Below, piece after piece: positions 50,462 through 58,037 of a DNA stretch of 64,000 bases. The position numbers and the translations under genes were made by a program. The stretch is taken from the NCBI GenBank assembly GCA_903909415.1, contig CAIVVS010000307.1:1-64000 (forward strand). Direction: 5' to 3'. The DNA comes from an uncultured Pseudomonadota bacterium (lineage in GTDB: Bacteria > Pseudomonadota > Gammaproteobacteria > Burkholderiales > SG8-39). The notes beneath the pieces are model-generated. The model was not told where the DNA came from, made no database searches, and saw nothing but the letters and a program-made list of their open reading frames with translations. The first letter of the stretch is position 1. Every line of letters starts with the position of its first letter.

Positions 50462-52156
50462 ATGAAGAACATCATCATTTCGGCCGCTGTGGCCGCTGCC
50501 GCGGCATTGGTGCCCGCGACACAGGTGCTGGCCCAGTCGGCCCAGGACCTTCAGAACGACCACAAGACCAACGGCGACGTTCTGGTCTACGGCATGGGCT
50601 ACGAGGCCCAGCGCTACAGCACGCTGAGCAAGATCAACAAGGCCAACGTCAAGCGCCTGGTGCCCAAGTGGTCGTATTCGATCACCGACAACCGGGGCGC
50701 CGAGGCCTTCCCGGTCATCAAGGACGGGGTGATCTACACCACCGCGCACAATGCCACCGTGGCCGTGGATGCCATGACCGGCAAGCAGGTCTGGCGCGTG
50801 AACCACGACTACCCGCCGGAGACACTGCGTGCGGTCTGCTGCGGCATCGTCAACCGCGGCGTCGCCATGTACGAAGGCAAGATCATCCGCTCGCTGCTGG
50901 ACAACCAGGTCATCGCGCTCGACGCGAAGACCGGCAAGGAAATCTGGCGGACCGCCTCACCCGCGCCCGCGACGGCCGCCAACGGCTACGCCATGACCGG
51001 CGCGCCGCTGATCGCCAACGGCACGGTGGTGGTCGGCGTGGCCGGCGCGGAATACGCGCACCGCGGCTTCATCGAGGGCTACGACGTCAACACCGGCCGC
51101 CACCTCTGGCGCCACTGGAACACCGCCGTGCCCGGCGAGAAGGGCGGCGAAACCTGGCCCGGCGACACCGCCATGGTCGGCGGCGGCAGCTCCTGGGTGA
51201 CCGGCGCGTACGACCCGGAACTGGACCTGGTGTACTGGGGCACGGGCAACCCCTCGCCGTGGAACGCGCGCGGCCGCAAGGGTGACAACCTGTACACCAA
51301 CTCGATCATCGCGCTGCGTCCCAAGACCGGCGAGCGGGTCTGGTACTACCAGCACACGCCGGGCGACCCGTTCGACTACGACGGCGTGGCCCAGCCGGTG
51401 CTGGCCACCATCAAGGTGGACGGCAAGCCGCGCAAGGTGCTGATGCAGGCGCCGCGCAACGGCTTCCTGTACGTGCTGGACCGGGCCGACGGCAAGGTCC
51501 TGGCGGCCAACGCATTCGAGAAGGTGAACTGGGCCGACGGCGTGGACCTGGCCACCGGCCGCCCGAAGGTGAACGCGGTGTTCCAGGGCGCGCTGGACGG
51601 CAAGAAGGTCGAGGTCTGGCCATCGGTCACCGGTGGCACGAACTGGCAGCACATGTCCTTCGACCCCAAGGCCGGCATGGCGTACATCAACACCATCCAC
51701 ATCGGCATGACCTACGAGGCGCCGGATCCGGAGAACTACAAGCCCGGCCAGCCCTCCGGTCCGGGGTCGGTCAAGCGCACCACGGTCACCGACAATCCGA
51801 ACGTGCGTGGCTTCCTCAAGGCGATCAACCCGATGACCGGCAAGGTCAAGTGGGAAGTGCCCTACAAGAGCCCGAACTTCTCGTCGACCCTGGTGACCGC
51901 CGGCGGCATCGTGTTCACCGGCGTGATGACCGGCGAGTTCGAGGCGCGTGATGCCGCCACTGGCAAGCTGCTGTGGAGCTTCCAGACCCCGTCGGGCATC
52001 CTCGGCCAGCCGGTGACCTGGGAGAAGGACGGCAAGCAGTACGTGACCATCATGAGCGGCATCGGCGGCGTGTACGCGCTGCGTGCCGGCGACCCGAACC
52101 TGGTGAACGTGCCCGCCGGCGCGTCGCTCTGGACCTTCGGGCTGTTCGACAAGTAA
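50462..52156 (+). CDS. PQQ-dependent alcohol dehydrogenase, lanthanide-type (DYD motif)
   Basis: 564 residues, signal peptide 1-25 (VLAQ), eight-bladed quinoprotein propeller. The vicinal disulfide Cys126-Cys127 (RAVCCGIVNRG), the TGNPSPWNARGRKGDN loop and repeated Trp-docking Gly-Lys patterns are typical. GDPFDYDG holds catalytic Asp305 and, two residues on, Asp307: the DYD signature of lanthanide-dependent XoxF/ExaF/PedH enzymes, where calcium enzymes have Ala or Ser. No C-terminal heme domain, so electrons go to a separate cytochrome c such as 52643. AAGGAGGGG precedes ATG 50462. Substrate (methanol, ethanol or larger) unclear. Confidence 0.9.
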   Translation: MKNIIISAAVAAAAALVPATQVLAQSAQDLQNDHKTNGDVLVYGMGYEAQRYSTLSKINKANVKRLVPKWSYSITDNRGAEAFPVIKDGVIYTTAHNATVAVDAMTGKQVWRVNHDYPPETLRAVCCGIVNRGVAMYEGKIIRSLLDNQVIALDAKTGKEIWRTASPAPATAANGYAMTGAPLIANGTVVVGVAGAEYAHRGFIEGYDVNTGRHLWRHWNTAVPGEKGGETWPGDTAMVGGGSSWVTGAYDPELDLVYWGTGNPSPWNARGRKGDNLYTNSIIALRPKTGERVWYYQHTPGDPFDYDGVAQPVLATIKVDGKPRKVLMQAPRNGFLYVLDRADGKVLAANAFEKVNWADGVDLATGRPKVNAVFQGALDGKKVEVWPSVTGGTNWQHMSFDPKAGMAYINTIHIGMTYEAPDPENYKPGQPSGPGSVKRTTVTDNPNVRGFLKAINPMTGKVKWEVPYKSPNFSSTLVTAGGIVFTGVMTGEFEARDAATGKLLWSFQTPSGILGQPVTWEKDGKQYVTIMSGIGGVYALRAGDPNLVNVPAGASLWTFGLFDK

Positions 52157-52177
52157 GCTGCGACTCTGCAAGCGCCC

Positions 52178-52210
52178 ACCGGGCCCGGCGGTTCCACCGC
52201 CGGGCCCGGT
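52178..52210 (+). terminator. Long perfect stem-loop after the quinoprotein gene
   Basis: ACCGGGCCCGGCGG (52178-52191), loop TTCCA, CCGCCGGGCCCGGT (52197-52210): a 14-bp perfect stem without a U-tract, 21 bases after the stop. It may attenuate read-through or protect the dehydrogenase mRNA 3' end. Confidence 0.6.
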
Positions 52211-52231
52211 TCGCATCAGGCCAGGAACACC

Positions 52232-52537
52232 ATGCACCTTCCAAAATCCGTTCTTGCCGCGTTGATGGTTGCCGCGACCGTCGCCGCGGCCGCCCTGCCG
52301 TCGGGCCATGCCTCAGCCCAGTCCTGCGACTTCGCGCCGGTGAAGAAGGAGATCGACACCGTCCTCGACCAGGACAAGGATCGCGGCGAACGCTTCCGCA
52401 AGCGCGTCGCCGATGGCGATGACTCGATGAAGGTGCTGACCCAGCTCGCGCCCGCAGAGCTGCGCGCCATGATCGACAACTGCCGCTGTTTCGCGGCCGA
52501 ATACCTCGCCAAGCGCGGCTATCCGCCGGCTCATTGA
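52232..52537 (+). CDS. Small secreted protein of unknown function
   Basis: 101 residues, with a signal peptide (1-30, ending ASAQ) and a mature part of about 70 residues containing three cysteines (SCDF near its start, NCRC near its end) and a charged middle (QDKDRGERFRKRVADGDD). I do not recognise the family. Placed between the quinoprotein dehydrogenase and its probable cytochrome c, it may be an assembly or electron-transfer accessory, but the sequence shows no heme or metal motif. RBS CCAGGAAC precedes ATG 52232. Confidence 0.7.
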   Translation: MHLPKSVLAALMVAATVAAAALPSGHASAQSCDFAPVKKEIDTVLDQDKDRGERFRKRVADGDDSMKVLTQLAPAELRAMIDNCRCFAAEYLAKRGYPPAH

Positions 52538-52642
52538 ATACGGCCGACTGAGCCCGGCCCGCCGAACCGGTGATCGAACTGGGACCCGCGCCGGACCGGC
52601 CAGCCCACGAACCCGCAAACCCACGAACCGACTGGAATCGAC

Positions 52643-52954
52643 GTGCGAGCAACCTTGACTGCAATGCTGCTGGCTGCGGCCGGATTCGCGTCCCCCGCCG
52701 CCGCACAGGACCAGAAGAAAATCGACGCCGGCGAGCGCGTCTACAACAACTACTGCTTCACCTGCCACGGCGAGAACCTGGTCAATACCGGCCAGACCTT
52801 CGACTTGCGCCGGCTGCGCGCGGACGAACGCCAGCGCTTCGACAACTCGGTGCGCAACGGCAAGAACCAGATGCCGCCGTGGAAGGACGTGCTTTCCGGC
52901 GAGCAGATCGATAACCTGTGGAGTTACGTCCGCGCAAACAGCACCGCGAAGTAG
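52643..52954 (+). CDS. Class I c-type cytochrome, probable electron acceptor of the dehydrogenase
   Basis: 103 residues from GTG 52643. Signal peptide 1-21 (PAAAQ), heme motif Cys38-x2-Cys41-His42 (CFTCH), axial Met77 in NQMPPW, and the C-terminal helix IDNLWSYVRAN. A short cytochrome c550/XoxG-like protein; given the missing heme domain in the dehydrogenase 486 bases upstream, it is the natural partner. No strong ribosome site is visible, so the GTG is chosen because the signal peptide begins there. Confidence 0.88.
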   Translation: MRATLTAMLLAAAGFASPAAAQDQKKIDAGERVYNNYCFTCHGENLVNTGQTFDLRRLRADERQRFDNSVRNGKNQMPPWKDVLSGEQIDNLWSYVRANSTAK

Positions 52955-53038
52955 GCGCAACCCAGAAGCTGCGGCGACGCAATCCAGGCGAAGCAAGCCG
53001 GGACACCCCTTTCCAACCAGGCATGTGAAGGCGACGCG

Positions 53039-54058
53039 ATGAAAATTGACATCTACAACCATGTGATGCCGGTTCGTTACCTCGAGATGATGAAGCTGCA
53101 CTCGAAGGACGCCGGCATCGTGAAGCGCATGTCGTCGCTGCGCATGCTCTGGGACATCGAGGCGCGCGTCGAGATGCTGCGCAGCAAGTTCCCCGACGTG
53201 CGCCAGGTGCTGACCCTGTCCCTGCCCTCCCCCGAGCTGGTCGGCGGTCCCGACCTGTCGCCGGAGCTGGCGCGCATCGCCAACGACGACATGGCCGCCA
53301 TGGTCGCGAAGTGGCCCGACGTGTTCCCGGCCTTCATCGCCTCGCTGCCGATGAACAACATCCCGGCGGCGCTGGAGGAGATGGACCGCGCCATCGACAA
53401 GCTCGGCGCGCGCGGCGTGCAGATCTGCACCAGCGTCAACGGCCGCGCGCTGGACGAGCCCGAGTACTTCCCGGTGTTCGAGCGCGTCACCAACAAGCAC
53501 GACCTGCCGATCTTCATGCACCCGGCGCGTCCCGCGACGCGCGCCGACTACGCCAACGAGCCCAAGTCCAAGTACGAGATCTGGCAGGTGCTGGGCTGGC
53601 CGTTCGAGACCAGCGTGGCGATGTCGCGCATGGTGTTCTCCGGCTTCTTCGAGAAGCTGCCGAACATGCGCCTTATCACGCACCATTGCGGCGCGATGAT
53701 CCCGTTCCTGGCCGGCCGCGCCGAGACGCTCTGGGCGCAGCTGGGCGCACGCAGCGCCGACGAGAACTACGACGAGCTGCTGAAGAACATGAAGAAGGCG
53801 CCGATCGAGTACTTCAAGATGTTCTACGCCGACACGGTGCTGGGCGGCTCGTCCTCGGCGCTGCGCTGCGGCCTGGACTTCTTCGGCGCTGACAAGGTGG
53901 TGTTCGCCAGCGACTGCCCGTTCGACCCCGAGGGCGGCCCGATGTTCATCCGCGAGGGCGTGCGCTCGGTCGAGGACCTGAACCTGTCCGAGGACGACAA
54001 GCGCAAGATCTACTTCGGCAACGCGCTCAAGCTGCTGAAGATGAAGGCGCCGCAGTAG
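53039..54058 (+). CDS. Amidohydrolase family protein (ACMSD-like decarboxylase/hydrolase)
   Basis: 339 residues of the COG2159 amidohydrolases. The N-terminal metal motif reads IDIYNHV: the first His of the usual H-x-H is Tyr6, the second is His8. Later ligands are seen in IFMHPARP, LITHHCGAMIPF and VFASDCPFDPEGG. Family members decarboxylate aromatic acids without O2 or hydrolyse C-N/C-C bonds. It forms an operon with a NIPSNAP-type protein (29 bases) and an exported hydrolase. The Tyr substitution may be a subfamily feature. Confidence 0.87.
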   Translation: MKIDIYNHVMPVRYLEMMKLHSKDAGIVKRMSSLRMLWDIEARVEMLRSKFPDVRQVLTLSLPSPELVGGPDLSPELARIANDDMAAMVAKWPDVFPAFIASLPMNNIPAALEEMDRAIDKLGARGVQICTSVNGRALDEPEYFPVFERVTNKHDLPIFMHPARPATRADYANEPKSKYEIWQVLGWPFETSVAMSRMVFSGFFEKLPNMRLITHHCGAMIPFLAGRAETLWAQLGARSADENYDELLKNMKKAPIEYFKMFYADTVLGGSSSALRCGLDFFGADKVVFASDCPFDPEGGPMFIREGVRSVEDLNLSEDDKRKIYFGNALKLLKMKAPQ

Positions 54059-54087
54059 GCCCGCCACCACGCCAACCGGAGATTGCC

Positions 54088-54414
54088 GTGATCTACGAAC
54101 TGCGCACCTACGCCGCGACCCCGGGTCGCATGCCCGAGCTGCTCAAGCGCTTCGACACCATCACGCTGAAGATCTGGGAGCGCTTCGGCATCCGCCCGGT
54201 GGGCTTCTGGACCACGCTGATCGGCGAGTCCAACCAGACGCTGTACTACCTGCTCGCCTGGGAGAGCCTGGCCGAGCGCGAGCAGAAGTGGAACGCCTTC
54301 GCCGCCGATCCCGAGTGGATCGCCAGGCGCAACGAGACCGAGAAGAACGGGCCGCTGACGCAGTGGCTGAAGAACGAGATCCTCGCGCCCACCTCGTTCT
54401 CGGCGCTGAAATGA
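54088..54414 (+). CDS. NIPSNAP-family protein
   Basis: 108 residues, starting GTG 54088 with IYELRTYAATPGRMPELLKR, the typical NIPSNAP/dimeric alpha-beta-barrel opening, and YYLLAWESLAEREQKWNAF. Family members are small putative monooxygenase-fold proteins of unclear role, often beside amidohydrolases in catabolic operons. The stop overlaps the next ATG by 4 bases. Confidence 0.88.
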   Translation: MIYELRTYAATPGRMPELLKRFDTITLKIWERFGIRPVGFWTTLIGESNQTLYYLLAWESLAEREQKWNAFAADPEWIARRNETEKNGPLTQWLKNEILAPTSFSALK

Positions 54415-55379
54415 GGTCCGTTCGCAGCTTCGTCACCACGGCCGCACTGGCGCTCGTCGCCGGCACCGCGGGTGCTCAGGTCGCCAACCTGCCGGAGAAC
54501 GTGCAGCAGCGCATGGCCGAGGTCGGCCCGGGCTGGGGTCGCGACATCGGCGGCAACATCCGCAAGATGCTGGAGGTGTACACGCCGCTGCTCGCCGCCG
54601 CGCCCAAGGACGGGGTGAACGTCGTTCGCGACGTGGCCTACGGTACTGATGCGCGCCAGCGGCTGGACCTGTTCGTTCCCGCCGGCAAGACCGGCGTCCC
54701 GGTAGTGGTCTTCATCCACGGCGGCGCCTACGTCGCGGGCGAGCGCAACATCAACGCCGAGGTCTACGGCAACGTGCCGTCCTGGTTCGCGCGCCAGGGC
54801 ATGCTGGGCGTGAACGCGACCTACCGGCTCGCGCCCGCGGCCACCTGGCCGGCGGCGGCCGAGGACGTGGCCGGCATGGTGCGCTGGCTGAAGGCCAATG
54901 CGGCGGCCCACGGCGGCGACCCGCAGCGCATCTGGCTGATCGGGCATTCGGCGGGGGCGACGCACGTCGCGAGCCACGTGTTCATGAAGGACCTGCAGCC
55001 GGCGCAGGGCCACGGCGTGGCCGGCGTGGTCCTGATGAGCGGGCGCTACCAGTTCAACCCGAGCCCCGACGACCCGAACCTGAAGAACTTCCAGGCCTAC
55101 TTCGGCGCCGACAGGGCGCGCTACCCGACGCAGTCGCCGATCAACCACGTGAAGTCCGCGAAGCCCTTGCCGGTGTACATCGTGGTGTCCGAGTACGACA
55201 ACCCCGACCTGGACACGCAGGGCGCGCTGCTGCTGGCTGCACTGTGCGAGCGCGAGCGCGCCTGCCCGCGCTTCACCCGCATGGAAAGGCACAACCACCT
55301 GTCCATGGTGTACCAGTTCAACACCCGCGACGAGGCGCTGGGCCGCGAGGTGCTGGAGTTCATGCGGCGCGGCCGCTGA
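54411..55379 (+). CDS. Exported alpha/beta hydrolase (esterase/arylformamidase-like)
   Basis: 322 residues with signal peptide 1-22 (TAGAQ). Hydrolase features: oxyanion loop FIHGGAYVAGE, nucleophile Ser in IGHSAGATHV, acid in SEYDNPDLD and His in RHNHLSM. The HGGxY motif places it with the esterase-lipase/kynurenine formamidase-like group. As last gene of the amidohydrolase operon it may process an ester or amide in the periplasm. A bidirectional hairpin follows one base after the stop. Confidence 0.88.
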   Translation: MRSVRSFVTTAALALVAGTAGAQVANLPENVQQRMAEVGPGWGRDIGGNIRKMLEVYTPLLAAAPKDGVNVVRDVAYGTDARQRLDLFVPAGKTGVPVVVFIHGGAYVAGERNINAEVYGNVPSWFARQGMLGVNATYRLAPAATWPAAAEDVAGMVRWLKANAAAHGGDPQRIWLIGHSAGATHVASHVFMKDLQPAQGHGVAGVVLMSGRYQFNPSPDDPNLKNFQAYFGADRARYPTQSPINHVKSAKPLPVYIVVSEYDNPDLDTQGALLLAALCERERACPRFTRMERHNHLSMVYQFNTRDEALGREVLEFMRRGR

Positions 55380-55380
55380 G

Positions 55381-55404
55381 AGGCATCGCCCTGCGGCGAT
55401 GCCT
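55381..55404. terminator. Bidirectional hairpin between convergent genes
   Basis: AGGCATCGCC (55381-55390), loop CTGC, GGCGATGCCT (55395-55404): a perfect 10-bp stem between the convergent hydrolase and Bug genes; TTCCC follows on plus, CTCTC on minus. U-tracts are weak. Confidence 0.7.
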
Positions 55405-55415
55405 TCCCCGCGAAC

Positions 55416-56396
55416 CTACTCGCCCTTGATGTTCGCCTCGCGCACGACCTTTTCCCACTTCTTCAGGTCGGTCGCGAGCGTCGCCGCCAGCGGCGCCGGG
55501 CCGCTGATCGCCGGCTCGTAGCCCAGCGGCTGCAGCCGCTGCACCACGTCGGGCTGCTGGTAGATGCGCTGCAGCTCGGTGCTCAGCTGGTTGACCAGCG
55601 GCGCGGGCGTCCCGCCCGGCGCGAACACCGCGTACCAGGCGCTCACCTCGTAGCCCGGCAGGGTCTCGGCCACCGTCGGCACATCCTTGAGCGAGGCGAG
55701 GCGCTTGGGCTCGGCGATCGCCAGCGCACGCAGCTTGCCCGCGGCTACCTGCGGCAGCGCGACGTTGATCGTCGCCCACATCACCTGCACCTGGTTGGTC
55801 ATCAGGTCGGTCATCGCCGGCACTGAGCCGCGGTAGGCGATGTGGACCATGAAGGTGCCGGTGGTGGTCTTGAACAGTTCGGTGCCCAGGTGGTGCGGCG
55901 TGCCGATGCCGGGCGTGGCATAGGACAGCTTGCCCGGGTTGGCCTTGGCGTACGCGACCAGTTCGCGGATGTTCCTCACCGGCAGCGTGGGGTTCACCAG
56001 CACCATGAAGGGCGTGCTGGTGAGCATGGCCACCGGCGCCAGGTCGCGCTGCACGTCGAAGCCCATGTTGCGGCTGATGAAGGGCGCCATCGCCAGCGTG
56101 TTGGTGCCCAGCAGCAGGGTGTAGCCGTCGGGCGCGCTCTTGGCGACGAACTCCGCGCCGATGTTGCCGCCGGCGCCCGGGCGGTTTTCCACCACCGCCG
56201 GCTGGCCCCACTTCTTCTGGAACTCCTGGCTGATGATGCGCGCCAGCAGGTCGTTGCCGCCGCCGGCGGCGAAGGGAACCACCAGCCGGATCGGCTTGGA
56301 CGGGAAGTCCTGCGCGCCCGCCGTCGCGGCGGCCAGCCCCAGCAGCGCCGCGCCCGCGGTAAGCGCGCGGCGAAGGAAGGCGGGTGCGCGGGTCAA
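55416..56396 (-). CDS. Bug/TTT-family periplasmic substrate-binding protein (TTG start)
   Basis: 326 residues. No ATG or GTG lies near the signal peptide; TTG 56396 overlaps the stop of the RidA gene as TTGA, a coupled start, and gives a good Sec signal (RRALTAGAALLGLAAATAGAQ is split around residue 30). Landmarks: FPSKPIRLVVPFAAGGGNDL, NRPGAGGN, HIAYRGSVPA (the usual VPYKG is altered) and PTVAETLPGYEV. Ligand unknown; neighbours are RidA and a TRAP binding protein. Confidence 0.9.
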   Translation of the reverse strand: MTRAPAFLRRALTAGAALLGLAAATAGAQDFPSKPIRLVVPFAAGGGNDLLARIISQEFQKKWGQPAVVENRPGAGGNIGAEFVAKSAPDGYTLLLGTNTLAMAPFISRNMGFDVQRDLAPVAMLTSTPFMVLVNPTLPVRNIRELVAYAKANPGKLSYATPGIGTPHHLGTELFKTTTGTFMVHIAYRGSVPAMTDLMTNQVQVMWATINVALPQVAAGKLRALAIAEPKRLASLKDVPTVAETLPGYEVSAWYAVFAPGGTPAPLVNQLSTELQRIYQQPDVVQRLQPLGYEPAISGPAPLAATLATDLKKWEKVVREANIKGE

Positions 56397-56800
56397 AGCG
56401 CCGCCACCACCTGCACCTCGACCAGGAACTCCTCCTTCACCAGCCGGTCCACCATCAGCAGCGTGTTGGGCGGATAGTTGGCATTGCCGAAGAACTTCGG
56501 GAATTCGCGCTTGCGGTAGGTCATGAACTTCGGGATGTCCTGCGAGTGCACCAGGTAGGTCGTGAACTGCACGATGTTGCCCCAGCCCGCGCCCTGCGAC
56601 TTGAGGGCGGTCTCGATGTTGGAAAACACCTGCACGCACTGCGCGTCGAAGTCGCCGATGCCGACCGAATCCCCCGCCTTGTTGCAGGACAGCTGGCCGG
56701 CGATGAACAGGTACTCCGAGGCCTTGACCCGCGTCAGCTGCGAGTACTGGCCCAGCGGCGTGCCCAGCACGTCGGGATTGAGGATCTTGATGTCGGCCAT
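56393..56800 (-). CDS. RidA/YjgF/YER057c family protein
   Basis: 135 residues from ATG 56800 (AGGAG upstream). Typical RidA features: YLFIAGQLSCNK, VFSNIETALKSQGAGWGNIV, MVDRLVKEEFLVEVQVVA; the final strand carries the Glu but the canonical catalytic Arg of imine deaminases is not obvious at the expected place. It would hydrolyse enamine/imine intermediates or act as a related catabolic hydrolase. Coupled to the Bug gene by a 4-base overlap. Confidence 0.9.
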   Translation of the reverse strand: MADIKILNPDVLGTPLGQYSQLTRVKASEYLFIAGQLSCNKAGDSVGIGDFDAQCVQVFSNIETALKSQGAGWGNIVQFTTYLVHSQDIPKFMTYRKREFPKFFGNANYPPNTLLMVDRLVKEEFLVEVQVVAAL

Positions 56801-56900
56801 GCGGGTGCTCCTGGTGATGGTTTGCGGAATGGGTCGTGCAAGGCAGGGATGGTAGGCGGCGGCGCGGCGCGGTGCAAGCCTCGCCGCCGGGTTCACGCGC

Positions 56901-57971
56901 TTACTTCGCCGGCACCTTCTTCACCTCCGCGCGCAGTGCTTCCAGCGCGGCGCGTCCGTCCACGCCCTTGGCCGACGCTTCCTTGATCCACGCGTCAAAC
57001 ACCGGCTGGGTGGCGCGGCGCAGTTCCTCGGTCAGGGCCGGGTTGGCGTTGGTCACCTGCGTGCCGGCCTGCTTGAGCAACTCCAGGCCTTTCATGTCCG
57101 AGTCCTCGAAGGACAGGCCGGCCAGGCGCGCGAACGCGTCGCCCGAGACCCGCATCACCGCCTGCTGGTCGGCCGGGGAGATCTTGGCGAACGCCGCCTC
57201 GTTCATGATCAGCGCGAAGCTGGTGTTGTAGACCCCGCCCTGCACGAACAGCGCGTGCTTGACCAGCGGCGCGAGCTTGAAGGTGAGGATGGACTCGCGC
57301 GCGAAGAAGGTGCCGTCGGCCACGCCGGTGGACAGCATCTCGTACACGTCGGACGGCGGCTTCATCAGCCCGGCCACGCCGAAGGCGTTGCCCAGGTCGT
57401 TGACCACGCCTCCGCCCGTGCGCATCTTCATGCCCCGGAGGTCGGCCAGCGTCGCGATCGGGCGCTTGGTGGAGAACAGCGCGCCCGGGCCGTGGGTGAA
57501 CACCGACAGCACCTTCACGCCCTTGTGCTCGTCGGCCTTCGCGAGCATCGCGTTGTGGATGCGGTTGTAGGCCACCGAGGTCTGCACCGCGTTGTCGCCG
57601 AAGAAGGGCAGCTCGGCGGCCTTGGTGAGCACGAAGCGCCCGGGCGTGAACCCGTGCACGATGAAGGTCACGTCGGCGAGGCCGTCCCGCACCGCGTCCA
57701 GGTGCCCCGGCGCGCTGGCGACTGCCTTGGGCAGCAGCTTGACCGTGACGCGCTTGCCGGTGGCTTCCTCGACCTGCCTGGCCCAGCCCAGCATGCCGTT
57801 CTGCACGAACGGCGCGTTGGGCGCGATCCAGACCGACATGGACCATTCCGCCGACTGCGCGCGCGCGGCGGGCGCGGCGAGCAACGATGCCGCAGCCAGC
57901 GCGGCGACCAGCATGCTGCGTGCGAACATCCCGTGCTTCTTCCCGTCGTCGTTCTTCCCGTGTGACCTCAT
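56901..57971 (-). CDS. TRAP transporter substrate-binding protein (DctP family), orphan
   Basis: 356 residues from ATG 57971 (GAGGGGG six bases upstream). Signal peptide after a charged leader (ends ARAQ around residue 39), then the DctP fold: LPFFGDNAVQTSVAYNRI, DLRGMKMRTGGGVVNDLGNA with the ligand-carboxylate Arg, and TFFARESILTFKLA. TRAP receptors need DctQ and DctM membrane subunits; neither is nearby, so they must be elsewhere. It lies between RidA and the gentisate-dioxygenase-like gene, so an aromatic or hydroxy acid is a reasonable ligand. Confidence 0.9.
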   Translation of the reverse strand: MRSHGKNDDGKKHGMFARSMLVAALAAASLLAAPAARAQSAEWSMSVWIAPNAPFVQNGMLGWARQVEEATGKRVTVKLLPKAVASAPGHLDAVRDGLADVTFIVHGFTPGRFVLTKAAELPFFGDNAVQTSVAYNRIHNAMLAKADEHKGVKVLSVFTHGPGALFSTKRPIATLADLRGMKMRTGGGVVNDLGNAFGVAGLMKPPSDVYEMLSTGVADGTFFARESILTFKLAPLVKHALFVQGGVYNTSFALIMNEAAFAKISPADQQAVMRVSGDAFARLAGLSFEDSDMKGLELLKQAGTQVTNANPALTEELRRATQPVFDAWIKEASAKGVDGRAALEALRAEVKKVPAK

Positions 57972-58037
57972 TCATGCCCCCTCGAGTGGTGTGCTGCGGG
58001 TTGGAGTTGCGTCTTATGGCGCGAACGGTGGAACCAG

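Noticed and set aside
48140..50806. An 888-codon minus-strand open frame opposite the second TonB receptor
   Set aside because: Antisense shadow; the plus frame has a signal peptide, plug and barrel.
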